Positions 18,590-28,842 of a DNA stretch of 64,000 nt are shown here, piece after piece. The stretch is from the NCBI GenBank assembly GCA_022821645.1, contig JAJEDE010000027.1:62001-126000 (forward strand). Direction: 5' to 3'. This DNA comes from Chloroflexota bacterium (GTDB lineage: Bacteria; Chloroflexota; UBA11872). How positions within the stretch are numbered: the stretch's first letter is position 1; each line of letters opens with the position of its first letter. Made by a program: the position numbers and the translations under genes. The notes below the pieces were generated by a model. The model was not told the origin of the DNA, did not search any database, and saw nothing but the letters and a program-made list of their open reading frames with translations.

Positions 18590-20005
18590 ATGTCGCTTCT
18601 CTGGACGCGCGACGCGCCCCGCTGGGCGTTAACTGTTCGCGCGGTGACCGCCGTGATGCTGGCGCTCACGGCCTTCATGCTTATTCGCAACCTGGTCTTC
18701 GCCCAGGCCGATCCTTCGGGCGAGGCCACGCTGGAGGCCGACCCGACTGTCGGCCTCACCTTCGTATGGACGCTGCTTTCCGGCGCCCTGGTGTTCTTCA
18801 TGCAGGCCGGATTTGCCTTCCTGGGCGCCGGTCTCATCCGCGCCAAGAACACCGTCAACTACCTGACCAAGAACATCCTGGACTTCGCGGCTGGCGGCCT
18901 CTCGTTCTGGGCCTTCGGCTACGCATTCATGTTCGGCGGGTCGGGACTTTTCCCCGGACTTGAACAGGGCAACGCCTTCATCGGCTACTCCGGGTTCTTC
19001 CTGGTCAACCAGGCCTACGACGTGTCGACGGCGATGTTCTGGTTCTTCCAGATGGTGTTCGCCGCCACCACCGCCACCATCGTGGCCGGCGCCGTGGCCG
19101 AGCGCACCAAGGTCACCGCCTACCTGGCCTACAGCTTCCTGGTCACCGCGCTGGTGTACCCGATCTACGGGCACTGGATGTGGGGCGGCGGCTGGCTGGG
19201 CGGCGAGCAGCTGGAAAGCTGGATCGGCGCCGCGGCCGTGGACTTCGCCGGTTCTGGCGTGGTTCACACCATCGGCGGCGTGCTGGCGCTGGCCGGCGCC
19301 TACACCGTGGGCGCCCGCATGGGCAAGTACGGACCCAACGGCGAGGTACGCGACCTCAGGGGCCACAACATGGTGTACGTGGTCATTGGGACGTTCATCC
19401 TGTTCTTCGGCTGGTTCGGCTTCAACGCCGGCAGCACGGTCAACGGCAACGACCCGCGCATCGCGGTCATCATTGCCAACACCTTCCTGGCCGGCGCCGC
19501 GGGCGCGGTTACGGCCGCCTACATCCGGCTGGTGCAGCGCGGCAAGATCAGCGCCGCCGACACCGCCAACGGCGCGCTGGCCGGCCTGGTCGGCGTCACC
19601 GCCCCCTGCGCCTTCATCGCGCCCTGGGCCGCCGTGGTGGTTGGCGCGGTTGGCGCCATCGTCATGCTGGTCGGCGTCTGGTTCATCGACACCAAGCTGA
19701 AGATCGACGACCCGATCGGCGCATCGTCGGTCCACGGCGTGGCTGGCGTCTGGGGCCTGCTGGCGGTCGGCATCTTCGCCGACGGCACCTACGGCGTCAG
19801 CGGCTTCGTTGCCGGCAACGGGATCCAATTCGTGGCGCAGTTGATCGCCGCTGTCGTGGCGGTCGTCTGGGCGCTGGGCACCGGCCTCCTGCTCTTCAAC
19901 GCGCTGAAGCTCACCATGGGCCTGCGCGCGTCGCCCGAGGAGGAAATGAGCGGTCTCGACATGCCGGAACACGGCGAAGAGACCTACCCGGTCGAGGCTT
20001 CATAA
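18590..20005 (+). CDS. amt: Ammonium transporter
   Basis: MQAGFAFLGAGLIRAKN, VVHTIGGVLALAGAY, GWFGFNAGS, SSVHGVAGVWGLLAVGIF. Confidence 0.92.
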   Translation: MSLLWTRDAPRWALTVRAVTAVMLALTAFMLIRNLVFAQADPSGEATLEADPTVGLTFVWTLLSGALVFFMQAGFAFLGAGLIRAKNTVNYLTKNILDFAAGGLSFWAFGYAFMFGGSGLFPGLEQGNAFIGYSGFFLVNQAYDVSTAMFWFFQMVFAATTATIVAGAVAERTKVTAYLAYSFLVTALVYPIYGHWMWGGGWLGGEQLESWIGAAAVDFAGSGVVHTIGGVLALAGAYTVGARMGKYGPNGEVRDLRGHNMVYVVIGTFILFFGWFGFNAGSTVNGNDPRIAVIIANTFLAGAAGAVTAAYIRLVQRGKISAADTANGALAGLVGVTAPCAFIAPWAAVVVGAVGAIVMLVGVWFIDTKLKIDDPIGASSVHGVAGVWGLLAVGIFADGTYGVSGFVAGNGIQFVAQLIAAVVAVVWALGTGLLLFNALKLTMGLRASPEEEMSGLDMPEHGEETYPVEAS

Positions 20006-20036
20006 AGCTCGACTTCCCGCTCGTAACGGGAAATCC

Positions 20037-20066
20037 GAGGGGCCGCGGCGGTCGCCGCGGCCCCTC
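20037..20066. terminator. Bidirectional hairpin between convergent amt and FAD-oxidase genes
   Basis: GAGGGGCCGCGGCG-GT-CGCCGCGGCCCCTC. Confidence 0.7.
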
Positions 20067-20083
20067 GGCTATTTCGGACCGAC

Positions 20084-21463
20084 CTACCGGTGAGCTTCCA
20101 CCGACTCCGTCGGCCACATGGCGCCCGGGTTCATGATGTTGTCCGGATCGAAGGCGCGCTTGATCCCTCGCATGGCCGCAAGCGTGGGCGCGTCGTACGC
20201 GCGGTCGACGAAGGGCTGCTTCACCCGCCCCAGGCCGTGCTCGCCCGAGAGAATGCCGCCTGCGGACAGACCGGCGTCCGCCACGATCGGCAGCAAGCCA
20301 AAGGCTCGCTCGCGCTCGTCTGCGTCAGTCGGGTCGTAGAGCATGTTCGGGTGCAGCGTGCCGTCCGCCGCGTGGCCGAAGATCGCCACCACCACGTCGG
20401 CATCGTCCGCGGCCTGCTTGACGGCCGTGAATGTGGGAGCCAGCTGCGAGTAGGGCACGCAGATGTCTTCGCCGATCTTGGCCGGCCGGATCTTCGCAAG
20501 GGAGGCCGTGATCCCACGCCGCGCCTCCCACCAGCGCTCGGCGCGGTCGGGATTCACGCGGTCCATCCCGCCTCCCGCCGACCTCAGCAACTCATCCAGC
20601 GCGATGCTCTCGGCCCGCACCTCGGCTTCAGTGCCGTCCAGTTCAACGAGCAGCAGGCCGCCCGCATCGCGCGGGAATCCCCAGGGACGCGAGCGCTCCA
20701 GCGACTCCACCGTGATGTCGTCCAGGAACTCGAGCTTGGCCGGCGTGATGCCGCCTTCCATGATCCTGGCCACCACCCGCAGCGCGGATTCGCCATCGGG
20801 GAAGCTGGCCGCTCGCACGGTCCGGTGGGACGGCAACGGGCGAAGCTGAAGCGTGACCTGGGTCACGATGCCCAGCGTTCCCTCCGAGCCAATGATCAGG
20901 TCGATCACGCCATCGTCCGCCCCGCGCGCCAGGCTCAGCAGACCGTGGCGGGGCGTGACCACGCGCAGACCGATGACCGCGTCGCGGGTGACCCCGTACT
21001 TGAAGGCGTATGGACCACCGGCGTTGGTGGCCACGTTGCCGCCGATCGTGGCGGCCGCTTCGGATGAGGGATCGGGCGCGTAGAACAGACCTCGCTCGGC
21101 GGCAAAGTCTCGAAAGTCGCGGGTGACCACGCCGGGCTCGACCACGGCGCGCCGGCGTTCGGCATCAAAGTCCGTAATGCGGCGCATTCGATTCGTATCG
21201 ATCACCAGGGCGCCGTCGGGCGGCACCGCCGAAGCGGACAGGCTCGTTGCCGCGCCCCGCGCCAAACAGGGCACTCCCCGTGCTACCGCCGCCGCCAGAC
21301 CCTCGACAACCTGGGCCTCCGTCTCGGCCAGCACCACGGCGGCCGGCGCCCCGCGGTATCCCATCGTGGCGTCGTAGCCATAAGCGACCAGTTCATCGGG
21401 ATGCACCAGCAGGTGCGGTGCGCCCCCAAGTCGCTGAAGGTCGGCAAGCAAGGCGGTCGTCAC
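20084..21463 (-). CDS. glcD: FAD-linked oxidase, GlcD-like (glycolate/D-lactate dehydrogenase)
   Basis: PCLARGAATSLSASAVP, ATIGGNVATNAGG, C-terminal ILSGEHGLGRVKQPF...DPDNIMNPG. Confidence 0.85.
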   Translation of the reverse strand: MTTALLADLQRLGGAPHLLVHPDELVAYGYDATMGYRGAPAAVVLAETEAQVVEGLAAAVARGVPCLARGAATSLSASAVPPDGALVIDTNRMRRITDFDAERRRAVVEPGVVTRDFRDFAAERGLFYAPDPSSEAAATIGGNVATNAGGPYAFKYGVTRDAVIGLRVVTPRHGLLSLARGADDGVIDLIIGSEGTLGIVTQVTLQLRPLPSHRTVRAASFPDGESALRVVARIMEGGITPAKLEFLDDITVESLERSRPWGFPRDAGGLLLVELDGTEAEVRAESIALDELLRSAGGGMDRVNPDRAERWWEARRGITASLAKIRPAKIGEDICVPYSQLAPTFTAVKQAADDADVVVAIFGHAADGTLHPNMLYDPTDADERERAFGLLPIVADAGLSAGGILSGEHGLGRVKQPFVDRAYDAPTLAAMRGIKRAFDPDNIMNPGAMWPTESVEAHR

Positions 21464-21611
21464 TGGAGCGCTCGCGCCTCCTCGGCGCCGGGGTCGGATT
21501 CGTCAAGGTACGCCGGCATGGTAGGCGGCGCCGAGCCGGCGGTCAGCCGGCTGAATCCACGGCCCACGGGCGTATGCCCGGCGAGGATATGTTCGGTATA
21601 TGTATGGTATG

Positions 21612-22097
21612 GACATGGCTCGCCGTCGCACCATCCGTGAAATCCAGGCGGCCGCCACCCTGCTGCGACGACAGGGCGGCCTGGCGCCGTCAGCCCCGAT
21701 CCTCGACGCCGCGGACCTGGCCGAATCGGCAACGCGGCTGCGCGTCTACCAACAACCGTTGCCGCTCGGGATCCGCGGCCTGCTGGCCGACCTGGACGGT
21801 CGACGACCGGCGCTCGTGCTCAATACCCGGCTGGCAGGCGCCGACCGGAACGTCACCGCCGCCCACGAACTGGGGCACTGGGTGCTGCATGCGGGCACTC
21901 CATGCATCACCGGCAGCCGGTTCGGTCGCCAACGCCTCGAATGGGAGGCGAATCGGTTTGCGGCCGAACTGCTGCTGCCGGAAGCACTTGTGCGGCGGGC
22001 CATCCGCGAGCGTCGTTGCTCGGCGGCCGCTACGGCGGCCCGGCTAGGTGTGCGCGGAAGCTATCTGTCGCGTCGAATCCGCGAGCTGCGGCTCTAG
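21612..22097 (+). CDS. ImmA/IrrE-family metallopeptidase
   Basis: AAHELGHWVLH metal-binding motif, EWEANRFAAELLLPE. Confidence 0.88.
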   Translation, partial: DMARRRTIREIQAAATLLRRQGGLAPSAPILDAADLAESATRLRVYQQPLPLGIRGLLADLDGRRPALVLNTRLAGADRNVTAAHELGHWVLHAGTPCITGSRFGRQRLEWEANRFAAELLLPEALVRRAIRERRCSAAATAARLGVRGSYLSRRIRELRL

Positions 22098-22099
22098 GA

Positions 22100-22324
22100 T
22101 CAGCCCTTCTTGAGCAAGGGAAGCCCGGTGCGCGGGTTTTCCGAGACAACGTACCCCTCGGGCATCTCGTCAACCGCCCCTTCGCCCACCGTTTTGGCGA
22201 AGTAATAGATGCGCTGCTGACGACCGCCGCGCAGCGTCACCACTCGCGAGTGCAAGTGGTACGTGTGTCCGGACTTCTGGCTGATCACGCTATACGCCAC
22301 AGTCTTTCCCCCACATGGCCACAC
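22100..22324 (-). CDS. Conserved small hypothetical protein
   Basis: HLHSRVVTLRGGRQQRIYYFAKTVGEGAVDEMPEGYVVSENPRTGLPLLKKG, a recognisable small-protein pattern. Confidence 0.65.
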   Translation of the reverse strand: MWPCGGKTVAYSVISQKSGHTYHLHSRVVTLRGGRQQRIYYFAKTVGEGAVDEMPEGYVVSENPRTGLPLLKKG

Positions 22325-22544
22325 TAGCTAGAGTGGCAGCGGGGAGCATATCCGCCAAGCCTGCAAGCCACAAAGCCGCAGGCGCCGCCTACTGGTCAAC
22401 GGTGACCTGTCGCTGACCGCTTGCGCCAGTGTATAGCCACCGAGGCCGCGGCCGCGCGCCCGGAGACCGCGGCCGTGCCCCGGTCTTTCGTCGGAACCAG
22501 GCGTCGGTGAAACTGGGCGCGTCGCCATCCCGCTCGAAAAGCCG

Positions 22545-23354
22545 TTGAAGAGTTCGCCGATTCAGTGGACGTCGCTTTGCCCGTCGGCCATTCAAGCGGG
22601 GTTGTCGGCACACGGCCTGCACGGACCCGTGACCGTGTGGGAACGCATTGGCTCCACGCAGGACGAGGCGCTGGCCGGCCTGCGCGCCGGCACCCCGCAC
22701 GGCGCGGTGTACGCGGCCGAGCGCCAGACGCGGGGACGCGGGCGTCGGGGCCGCCGCTGGCTCACCACCCCCGGCGGCCTGCTGTTCTCGGTCGTGGTCC
22801 GCCCCGTGTCCGCCCCTTCCGGCGCGACGGGTCGCCTGACCGTTGCGGCCGCGGTGGGCGTGGCGCGAGCGATCCAGGCGTGTACAGGCGCATCGGTTTC
22901 CATCAAGTGGCCGAACGACTTGGTCGTTGGCGAGGCCAAGGCCGGAGGCGTCCTGGTTGAGACATCTGGGAACGCCGCCGTGATTGGCGTAGGGCTGAAC
23001 GCCTTTAGCGGGACCGGCATCGCCGAGGGGCAGGCCACAACGGCCATTGCCGCCTATGCAACCCGGCCGTTTGATCGAAACGACCTGCTGGCGACCTGCG
23101 TTGCCCGGGTCCTGGAGTGCCTGGCGGCCGAGGACGCCGCCTGGGACGCGGTCTTCTCGGCGTGGGTTCGCCGGTCGGCGCTGTTGGGCCGCCAGGTCAG
23201 GCTGAGCGGCGCCCTGTCTGCGAGCGGCCTGGTTGAAGGCTTCGATCCCGACGGTGCGCTGCGCCTGCGCGACGCGGCCGGCGATCTCCAGCGAATCTCC
23301 AGCGGCGATGTCTCCGTGCGGCTGATACCGGACGTCCAGTCGCGGCGTCCATGA
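22545..23354 (+). CDS. birA: Biotin-[acetyl-CoA-carboxylase] ligase
   Basis: ERIGSTQDEA, AERQTRGRGRRGRRW, IKWPNDLVV, GVGLNAF. Confidence 0.88.
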   Translation: MKSSPIQWTSLCPSAIQAGLSAHGLHGPVTVWERIGSTQDEALAGLRAGTPHGAVYAAERQTRGRGRRGRRWLTTPGGLLFSVVVRPVSAPSGATGRLTVAAAVGVARAIQACTGASVSIKWPNDLVVGEAKAGGVLVETSGNAAVIGVGLNAFSGTGIAEGQATTAIAAYATRPFDRNDLLATCVARVLECLAAEDAAWDAVFSAWVRRSALLGRQVRLSGALSASGLVEGFDPDGALRLRDAAGDLQRISSGDVSVRLIPDVQSRRP

Positions 23355-26300
23355 GCGACTGCGCCACGGCGCTGGCAACAGCGGTCTCAAGGTTGCTGCG
23401 CCAGGTCGTGCATCCACCCGCGCCGGCCCTGACGTTGCACGCGGGTGTGGTCGCCGTGGTGCTGGCCATGGCCGCGGCCCTGCGCTTCATCGGCCTTGAT
23501 TGGGACCAGGGACAGCACCAGCACCCGGACGAGCGCTTCCTCAGCACGGTGCTGCTGCAGATTCAGCCCGCGCCGGACGTGTGGACCTACTTCGATCCCG
23601 GCCGCTCGCCCCTGAATCCGTTCAACCACGACATTTCGTTCTTCGTCTACGGAACCTTCCCGCTGTTCTTCGTCGAGTCGCTCGCGCGCGCGCTGGGCCG
23701 CACCGGATACGACGAGACCTACCTGGTTGGCCGTGCCCTTTCGGCCCTGTTCGACCTTGGGACCGTGCTGCTCGTCTACCTGCTGGGTCGGCGGCTGCTC
23801 GGTCCATGGCCGGCCGTAATCGCGGCAGCCCTCATGACCGTGACCGTGCACTCCATCCAGATCGCCCACTTCTTCGCCGTCGACACCTTTGCCACCTTCT
23901 TCGCCACGCTCGCGCTCTGGCTGCTGGTTCGCTACGCCGCGTCGCGCGACGCCCGCGGCCTGGGACTCGCCGGTATCGCCGCCGGACTGGCGATGGCCAG
24001 CAAGTTGAGCACCGGTCTGATGCTCGTGCTCTTTGCCGGCTGGTGGGCGCTGACCTGGCTGCGCGAGGGAATGCTCCACGACACCTGGGCGCGGCGTGGC
24101 CTGTGGCTGGGACACCTGCTCGCCTTTGGCGCGTTTGCGGCGTTGACCTTTCGACTCTTCCAGCCCTACGCCTTCGCCGAGGCATGGCCCTGGGACTGGC
24201 GGCTGTCCTCCGCGTTCTCGAGCGCGCTGGCCCAGCAGCAGGCCATCCAATCGGGCGCCCTGGACTGGCCGCCCGGCATCCAGTGGGCGGGGACCGCTGC
24301 CTGGCTCTATCCGCTGGAACAGATCGTCCGCTGGGGCGCGGGCCCCGCGTTCGGCCTGGCGGCGCTGGCGGCGCTCGGCCTGGCGGCCGCGGTGTGGTGG
24401 CGCGGGCGGACGCACCCTCTGGCGCTGCCGCTGGCCTGGGGTGGGCTGAACTTCCTTGTCTTCGGCGCATTCGTGCTCAAGACCATGCGCTACTTCCACC
24501 CGGTCTACCCGGTACTGGCCCTGGCGGCAGCCTGGATGTTTGCGTGGGGCTGGGCGCGGCGCGGGCGACTGCGCGGGCTGGCGGGCTGGGGCGTCGGCGC
24601 CGCGCTCGCGTTAGTCCTGGGTGCGACGGCGTTGTGGGCGCTGGCCTTCGAGCAGATCTACGGTCGCGACCACACGCGGGTCGCGGCGTCGGCCTTCATC
24701 TACAACCATGTCCCTTCGGGATCGGCGATTGCCGTGGAGCACTGGGACGACGCGCTGCCCCTGCCGCTGGAGGGGCTTGGCCCGGATCTATTCACGCACG
24801 TGCAACTGCGGGTCTACGAACCAGACGACGAGGCGAAACGCACCCATCTGATCCGGACACTCAGCCAGGCCGACCTGGTGATTCTGGCCAGCGATCGCGG
24901 CGCCGCCACCATCCCGCGCATGCCGCAGCGTTATCCGCTCACGGGTCGCTACTACGAAGCCCTGGCTGACGGTTCGCTGGGGTTCGACCTGTTGGCGCGG
25001 TTCGAATCGCGGCCCACGCTCGGCCCCTGGAGCATCGATGACCGCGCGGCCGAAGAGGCGTTCAGCGTCTACGACCACCCCACAGTCTCGATCTACGCAC
25101 GGCGAGGGCCCGGAACGTCGGCCACCATCCAGCGGGAGCTTGGCGCCGTTGACCTGCGCGGCGTGATGCAGGTGCTGCCCAAGGATGCCGTTACCCGCCG
25201 CACCGACCTCACGACGGCGGAGGCGGCCCGGATACAGACGCAGGCCAGCTGGCCCAGCCAGTTCCAGGACCGGCCCATCGGGGGCGCGGGCGCAGCCCTG
25301 GCCTGGTTCGCGGCCGTCTGGCTGTCGGGACTCCTGGCCTGGCCCCTCGTCTGGCCGGCGCTGCGGCAATTGCCCGACCGGGGATATGCGGCGGCGCGGG
25401 TGCTGGGACCGGCCGTCGTTGTATTCCCTGCGTGGTGGTTGGCCAGTACCGGGGTGCTGCGCTTCGACACGCCGGCGATCCTGGTCGGCGCGGGTGTCGT
25501 TGCGGCGGCCGCGGGCATCGTGGTCTGGCGCCGCGGCAGCGAAATGCGTTCGTCAATCGCGACGTCAACCGGACCGGTATTGCTGATCGAAACGCTCATG
25601 CTGGTGGCCTTCGGCGCGATGCTGATCCTGCGGATGCGAAACCCGGACCTCTGGCATCCAGTATTCGGCGGCGAGAAGCCCATGGATTTCGCGCATCTCA
25701 ACGCGGTCATCCGCAGCCCGGAGTTTCCACCCCACGATCCCTGGCACGCGGGCAGCCGGCTGAACTATTACTACCTGGGCCACGTGCCCACGGCCGCGCT
25801 GGCCAGGACGCTCGGCATCCTGCCGGCCACGGCCTACAACCTGGCGGTGGCCGGCGCGTTCGCGGCCGCCGTCGCCGCGATCTTCGGCGCGGCCGCGGGT
25901 TTCTGGTCCTCGCTGGGGCGGCGCTGGAGCGAGGCGGTGGCCGTCGGCGTCGCCGCGGTGGCGTTGGTGCTGCTGGCCGGCAACCTGCACGTGGCGCTGC
26001 AACTCGTGGTGTTCGCGCAGCAAACGGCCGGAGATGCCGGTACTGCCGTGCTGGAGATACCCGGGCTTCTCTTCAACGGAGGCCTGGCCGAATCGTTCGA
26101 CTTCTGGGCCGCCACACGCGTCATCCCCCGAACGGTGAACGAGTTCCCCTGGTTCACCTTCATGTACGGCGACCTCCATCCCCACCTGATGAACTTCGCC
26201 AACACCGGCATGGCGCTGATCGGCGCGGTGGCGATCCTGGGTCTTGGCGAGGCCGCGCGGCTCAAGCGAGTCACCGGATGGCCTCCGTGGGTCGCGGTGC

Positions 26301-27616
26301 TGGCGCTCCAGGCGTTCGTGCTGGCGCTCCACCGGGTCGTCAACCCCTGGGACTACCCGACGTACACCGTCATCACGCTCGCCGCGCTTGCCTATGCGCT
26401 CTGGCGCAGCGGTTCTCCTGGACCACGAGCCCTGGTCGTGACCTTGCTCGGCGTGGGCGTTGGACTGTCGCTCGCGTCGCAACTGCTCTTCCAGCCCTTC
26501 CATGCGGCCTACCTGGAGTTCTACGGGGGCTTTGATCCCACACCGGGAACCACTCCCGCGGCGCAATGGCTGCTCATCTTCGGATTGCCGGTCGCCGTGC
26601 TCGCGTCCTACGCGGCGCTGCGCCTGGTGGATGGCCTGCGGACACGGCCGTCAATCACACGCCTGGCCTGCGGCCTGACAGCCGGCGCACTCCTGCTGGC
26701 AGGACTCGTCGGCGCCGGCGCCGACTGGTCGACTCGCGCGCTCATCGTCGGCCTGCTCATCCTGGGCGCAACCTCGGCGTGGCAGCTTCGCGGCGACCCC
26801 AGGGCGCTGGCGCCGCTCGCGCTGCTGCTGGCCGGCGTGGGGCTAACGGCGGCGCCTGAGTTCATCGTGGTTCGGGACGACATTGGGCGGCTCAACACCA
26901 TCTTCAAGTCCTACCTGCAAGCCTGGACCCTGCTGGGCCTGGGCGCGGCGCTTGCCCTCCCATACCTGACTCGCGTGCTAAGGCCCCGGCGCGGACGGCG
27001 ATTCAATGGGGCGCGCATGGCCTGGAGCGCCGGGCTGGTACTGCTGGCGATCACCGCGCTGTCCTATCCGCTCCTGGCCACGCCGCACAAGCTGGACCTG
27101 CGCATTCAGCCGCTGCCCGCAACGCTGGATGGCGAAGCCTTTATGGACGGCGGCGTCATCTACGACCAGGGCGTGCCGGTTGGCCTGAGCGCCGACCAAC
27201 GTGCCATCGAATGGCTGCGGGCAAACGTGCCGGGAGCCCCCGTGGTGGCGGAAACGCCAACCACCATTTATCGCTGGGGCGGAAGGGTCTCGGTCTACAC
27301 CGGCCTCCCAACGGTCATGGCCTGGGACTGGCACGCCAAGCAGCAACACTGGGGCTACGTACACGAAGTCGAGGCCCGCTTCGACGACGCCCGCGAGCTG
27401 TTTGCCACCCGGGACGTCCGACGTGCGCGTGCGCTGCTCTCGACGTTCAACGTTGGTCTGGTCTACGTTGGCGAACTCGAACGGAGCATCTACCCGGCGG
27501 AAGCGCTGGCAAAGTTCGACCGTATGGCGGCGTTCGGCGTACGCGAGATATACCGGGACGATGCTACGGTGATCTATCGCGTAGATCCCACCAGTCAGCC
27601 GGCGCCGGCCGGATGA
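23351..27616 (+). CDS. Giant membrane protein: PMT-type glycosyltransferase fused to DUF2298 domain
   Basis: 1421 aa; N-terminal QHQHPDERFLSTVLL and PMT-like TM pattern; C-terminal FGGEKPMDFAHLNAVIRSPEFPPHDPW...NYYYLGH...EFPWFTFMYGDLHPHLMN. Confidence 0.8.
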   Translation: MSDCATALATAVSRLLRQVVHPPAPALTLHAGVVAVVLAMAAALRFIGLDWDQGQHQHPDERFLSTVLLQIQPAPDVWTYFDPGRSPLNPFNHDISFFVYGTFPLFFVESLARALGRTGYDETYLVGRALSALFDLGTVLLVYLLGRRLLGPWPAVIAAALMTVTVHSIQIAHFFAVDTFATFFATLALWLLVRYAASRDARGLGLAGIAAGLAMASKLSTGLMLVLFAGWWALTWLREGMLHDTWARRGLWLGHLLAFGAFAALTFRLFQPYAFAEAWPWDWRLSSAFSSALAQQQAIQSGALDWPPGIQWAGTAAWLYPLEQIVRWGAGPAFGLAALAALGLAAAVWWRGRTHPLALPLAWGGLNFLVFGAFVLKTMRYFHPVYPVLALAAAWMFAWGWARRGRLRGLAGWGVGAALALVLGATALWALAFEQIYGRDHTRVAASAFIYNHVPSGSAIAVEHWDDALPLPLEGLGPDLFTHVQLRVYEPDDEAKRTHLIRTLSQADLVILASDRGAATIPRMPQRYPLTGRYYEALADGSLGFDLLARFESRPTLGPWSIDDRAAEEAFSVYDHPTVSIYARRGPGTSATIQRELGAVDLRGVMQVLPKDAVTRRTDLTTAEAARIQTQASWPSQFQDRPIGGAGAALAWFAAVWLSGLLAWPLVWPALRQLPDRGYAAARVLGPAVVVFPAWWLASTGVLRFDTPAILVGAGVVAAAAGIVVWRRGSEMRSSIATSTGPVLLIETLMLVAFGAMLILRMRNPDLWHPVFGGEKPMDFAHLNAVIRSPEFPPHDPWHAGSRLNYYYLGHVPTAALARTLGILPATAYNLAVAGAFAAAVAAIFGAAAGFWSSLGRRWSEAVAVGVAAVALVLLAGNLHVALQLVVFAQQTAGDAGTAVLEIPGLLFNGGLAESFDFWAATRVIPRTVNEFPWFTFMYGDLHPHLMNFANTGMALIGAVAILGLGEAARLKRVTGWPPWVAVLALQAFVLALHRVVNPWDYPTYTVITLAALAYALWRSGSPGPRALVVTLLGVGVGLSLASQLLFQPFHAAYLEFYGGFDPTPGTTPAAQWLLIFGLPVAVLASYAALRLVDGLRTRPSITRLACGLTAGALLLAGLVGAGADWSTRALIVGLLILGATSAWQLRGDPRALAPLALLLAGVGLTAAPEFIVVRDDIGRLNTIFKSYLQAWTLLGLGAALALPYLTRVLRPRRGRRFNGARMAWSAGLVLLAITALSYPLLATPHKLDLRIQPLPATLDGEAFMDGGVIYDQGVPVGLSADQRAIEWLRANVPGAPVVAETPTTIYRWGGRVSVYTGLPTVMAWDWHAKQQHWGYVHEVEARFDDARELFATRDVRRARALLSTFNVGLVYVGELERSIYPAEALAKFDRMAAFGVREIYRDDATVIYRVDPTSQPAPAG

Positions 27617-27650
27617 CGCACGCGTTGGCGACACCGAGGGCAGGCGTGAG

Positions 27651-28019
27651 ATGGCGACCCAACTCTTGAGCCGCGTGGTACTACAGCAGGTGACGCAGCA
27701 GGTGCTGCCGCGGGTAATCCAGCAACTGCCGGAACTCATGGCGCGGACCCAGCCCGGCTCTCCCCAACAGGCCCCAATGGGGGACCTCCCGCGGATGAAC
27801 GCGCTGGCGATCGGCGAACTGCGCGCGGAAGCTGGCCAGGCTCAGGCCCGAGCCGAGCGCGACGCTGCTCGTCTGGATCGCATGGGACGCCGCATGGAGC
27901 GCCTTGAGCAGCAAATCAGGTGGCGGCGCACAGTGCTGACGTTTGCGACGGCCGTCGTCGCCTATGGCATTGGCCTTGGCACGGCCGTCCTGCTCGTATT
28001 GCTCGGCGCATTTGGCTAG
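27651..28019 (+). CDS. Hypothetical protein, coiled coil plus C-terminal TM
   Basis: Gln-rich N-terminus, helical charged middle, TVLTFATAVVAYGIGLGTAVLLVLL. Confidence 0.45.
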   Translation: MATQLLSRVVLQQVTQQVLPRVIQQLPELMARTQPGSPQQAPMGDLPRMNALAIGELRAEAGQAQARAERDAARLDRMGRRMERLEQQIRWRRTVLTFATAVVAYGIGLGTAVLLVLLGAFG

Positions 28020-28093
28020 GCCGAGAGTTGTCATGCGTTGCGCGGTCCACGGAATTCGCCGGGGGCGAGCGGCCTCGCTGAGAGAATCAGGTC

Positions 28094-28816
28094 ATGCCCG
28101 CTGACCTGTCCACCGCGTTTACGCGCGTTACCGACACGCTGGGCGACGACCCAAACCTGATCACTACGCTTGAGGTGGTGGACACGCTGAACGTCCTGGT
28201 TGAAGGCGCGCATCCCATCCTGCGCTGTCCCAGCGGCTGCGCCCGCTGCTGCCATCAGCAGGTCTATATCAGCGAAGAGGAGTGGGCCATCCTGCTGCCG
28301 GCGCTGCACCGGGACTCCACGGCCGACGAGCGACGCCGAATCGTCCGGCGCGCCCGCCGGCTGCTGGACCGCAAGCGCGGTCCCCTTCGACGGGCCTTGC
28401 GGGCGCGCAGCATGGAGGAGCTGAGCCGGCTGATGCAGAACGTCGACCGGCGGCGCGTCCAGCGCTGCGTGCTGCTCACCAACGACAACCTCTGCGCCGG
28501 CTACCACGGGCGGCCCATGATCTGCCGTGCCTTCGGGCGCGTCGCGCACACCGTCAACCTCCCGATGCTGTGCAAGATCTTCTTTGACCGACTAAGCGAG
28601 ACGGGGGTGGCGCACGAATCCCTGCAACTGGCGGACTTTGCCCCGGTGCGCCAAGCCTATTTGCAGGGTGGCGCGGACGATCTGCGCTGGAGCCTGTTGC
28701 CGGTCTTCGTGGTCCTTCATGCGGACGCGGACGGCGATCTCGTGCGCGAGCCCCAGCCGTTGCCCCGCGATGGCTCCTGGCCGACGATGACCCGCGAAGA
28801 CATGGAGCACTTCTGA
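28094..28816 (+). CDS. YkgJ-family Cys-cluster (zinc/iron-chelating) protein
   Basis: CPSGCARCCHQQVYIS...LCAGYHGRPMICRAFG. Confidence 0.75.
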   Translation: MPADLSTAFTRVTDTLGDDPNLITTLEVVDTLNVLVEGAHPILRCPSGCARCCHQQVYISEEEWAILLPALHRDSTADERRRIVRRARRLLDRKRGPLRRALRARSMEELSRLMQNVDRRRVQRCVLLTNDNLCAGYHGRPMICRAFGRVAHTVNLPMLCKIFFDRLSETGVAHESLQLADFAPVRQAYLQGGADDLRWSLLPVFVVLHADADGDLVREPQPLPRDGSWPTMTREDMEHF

Positions 28817-28842
28817 CCACGTCCGCTGACGCGCTGGCCCCG

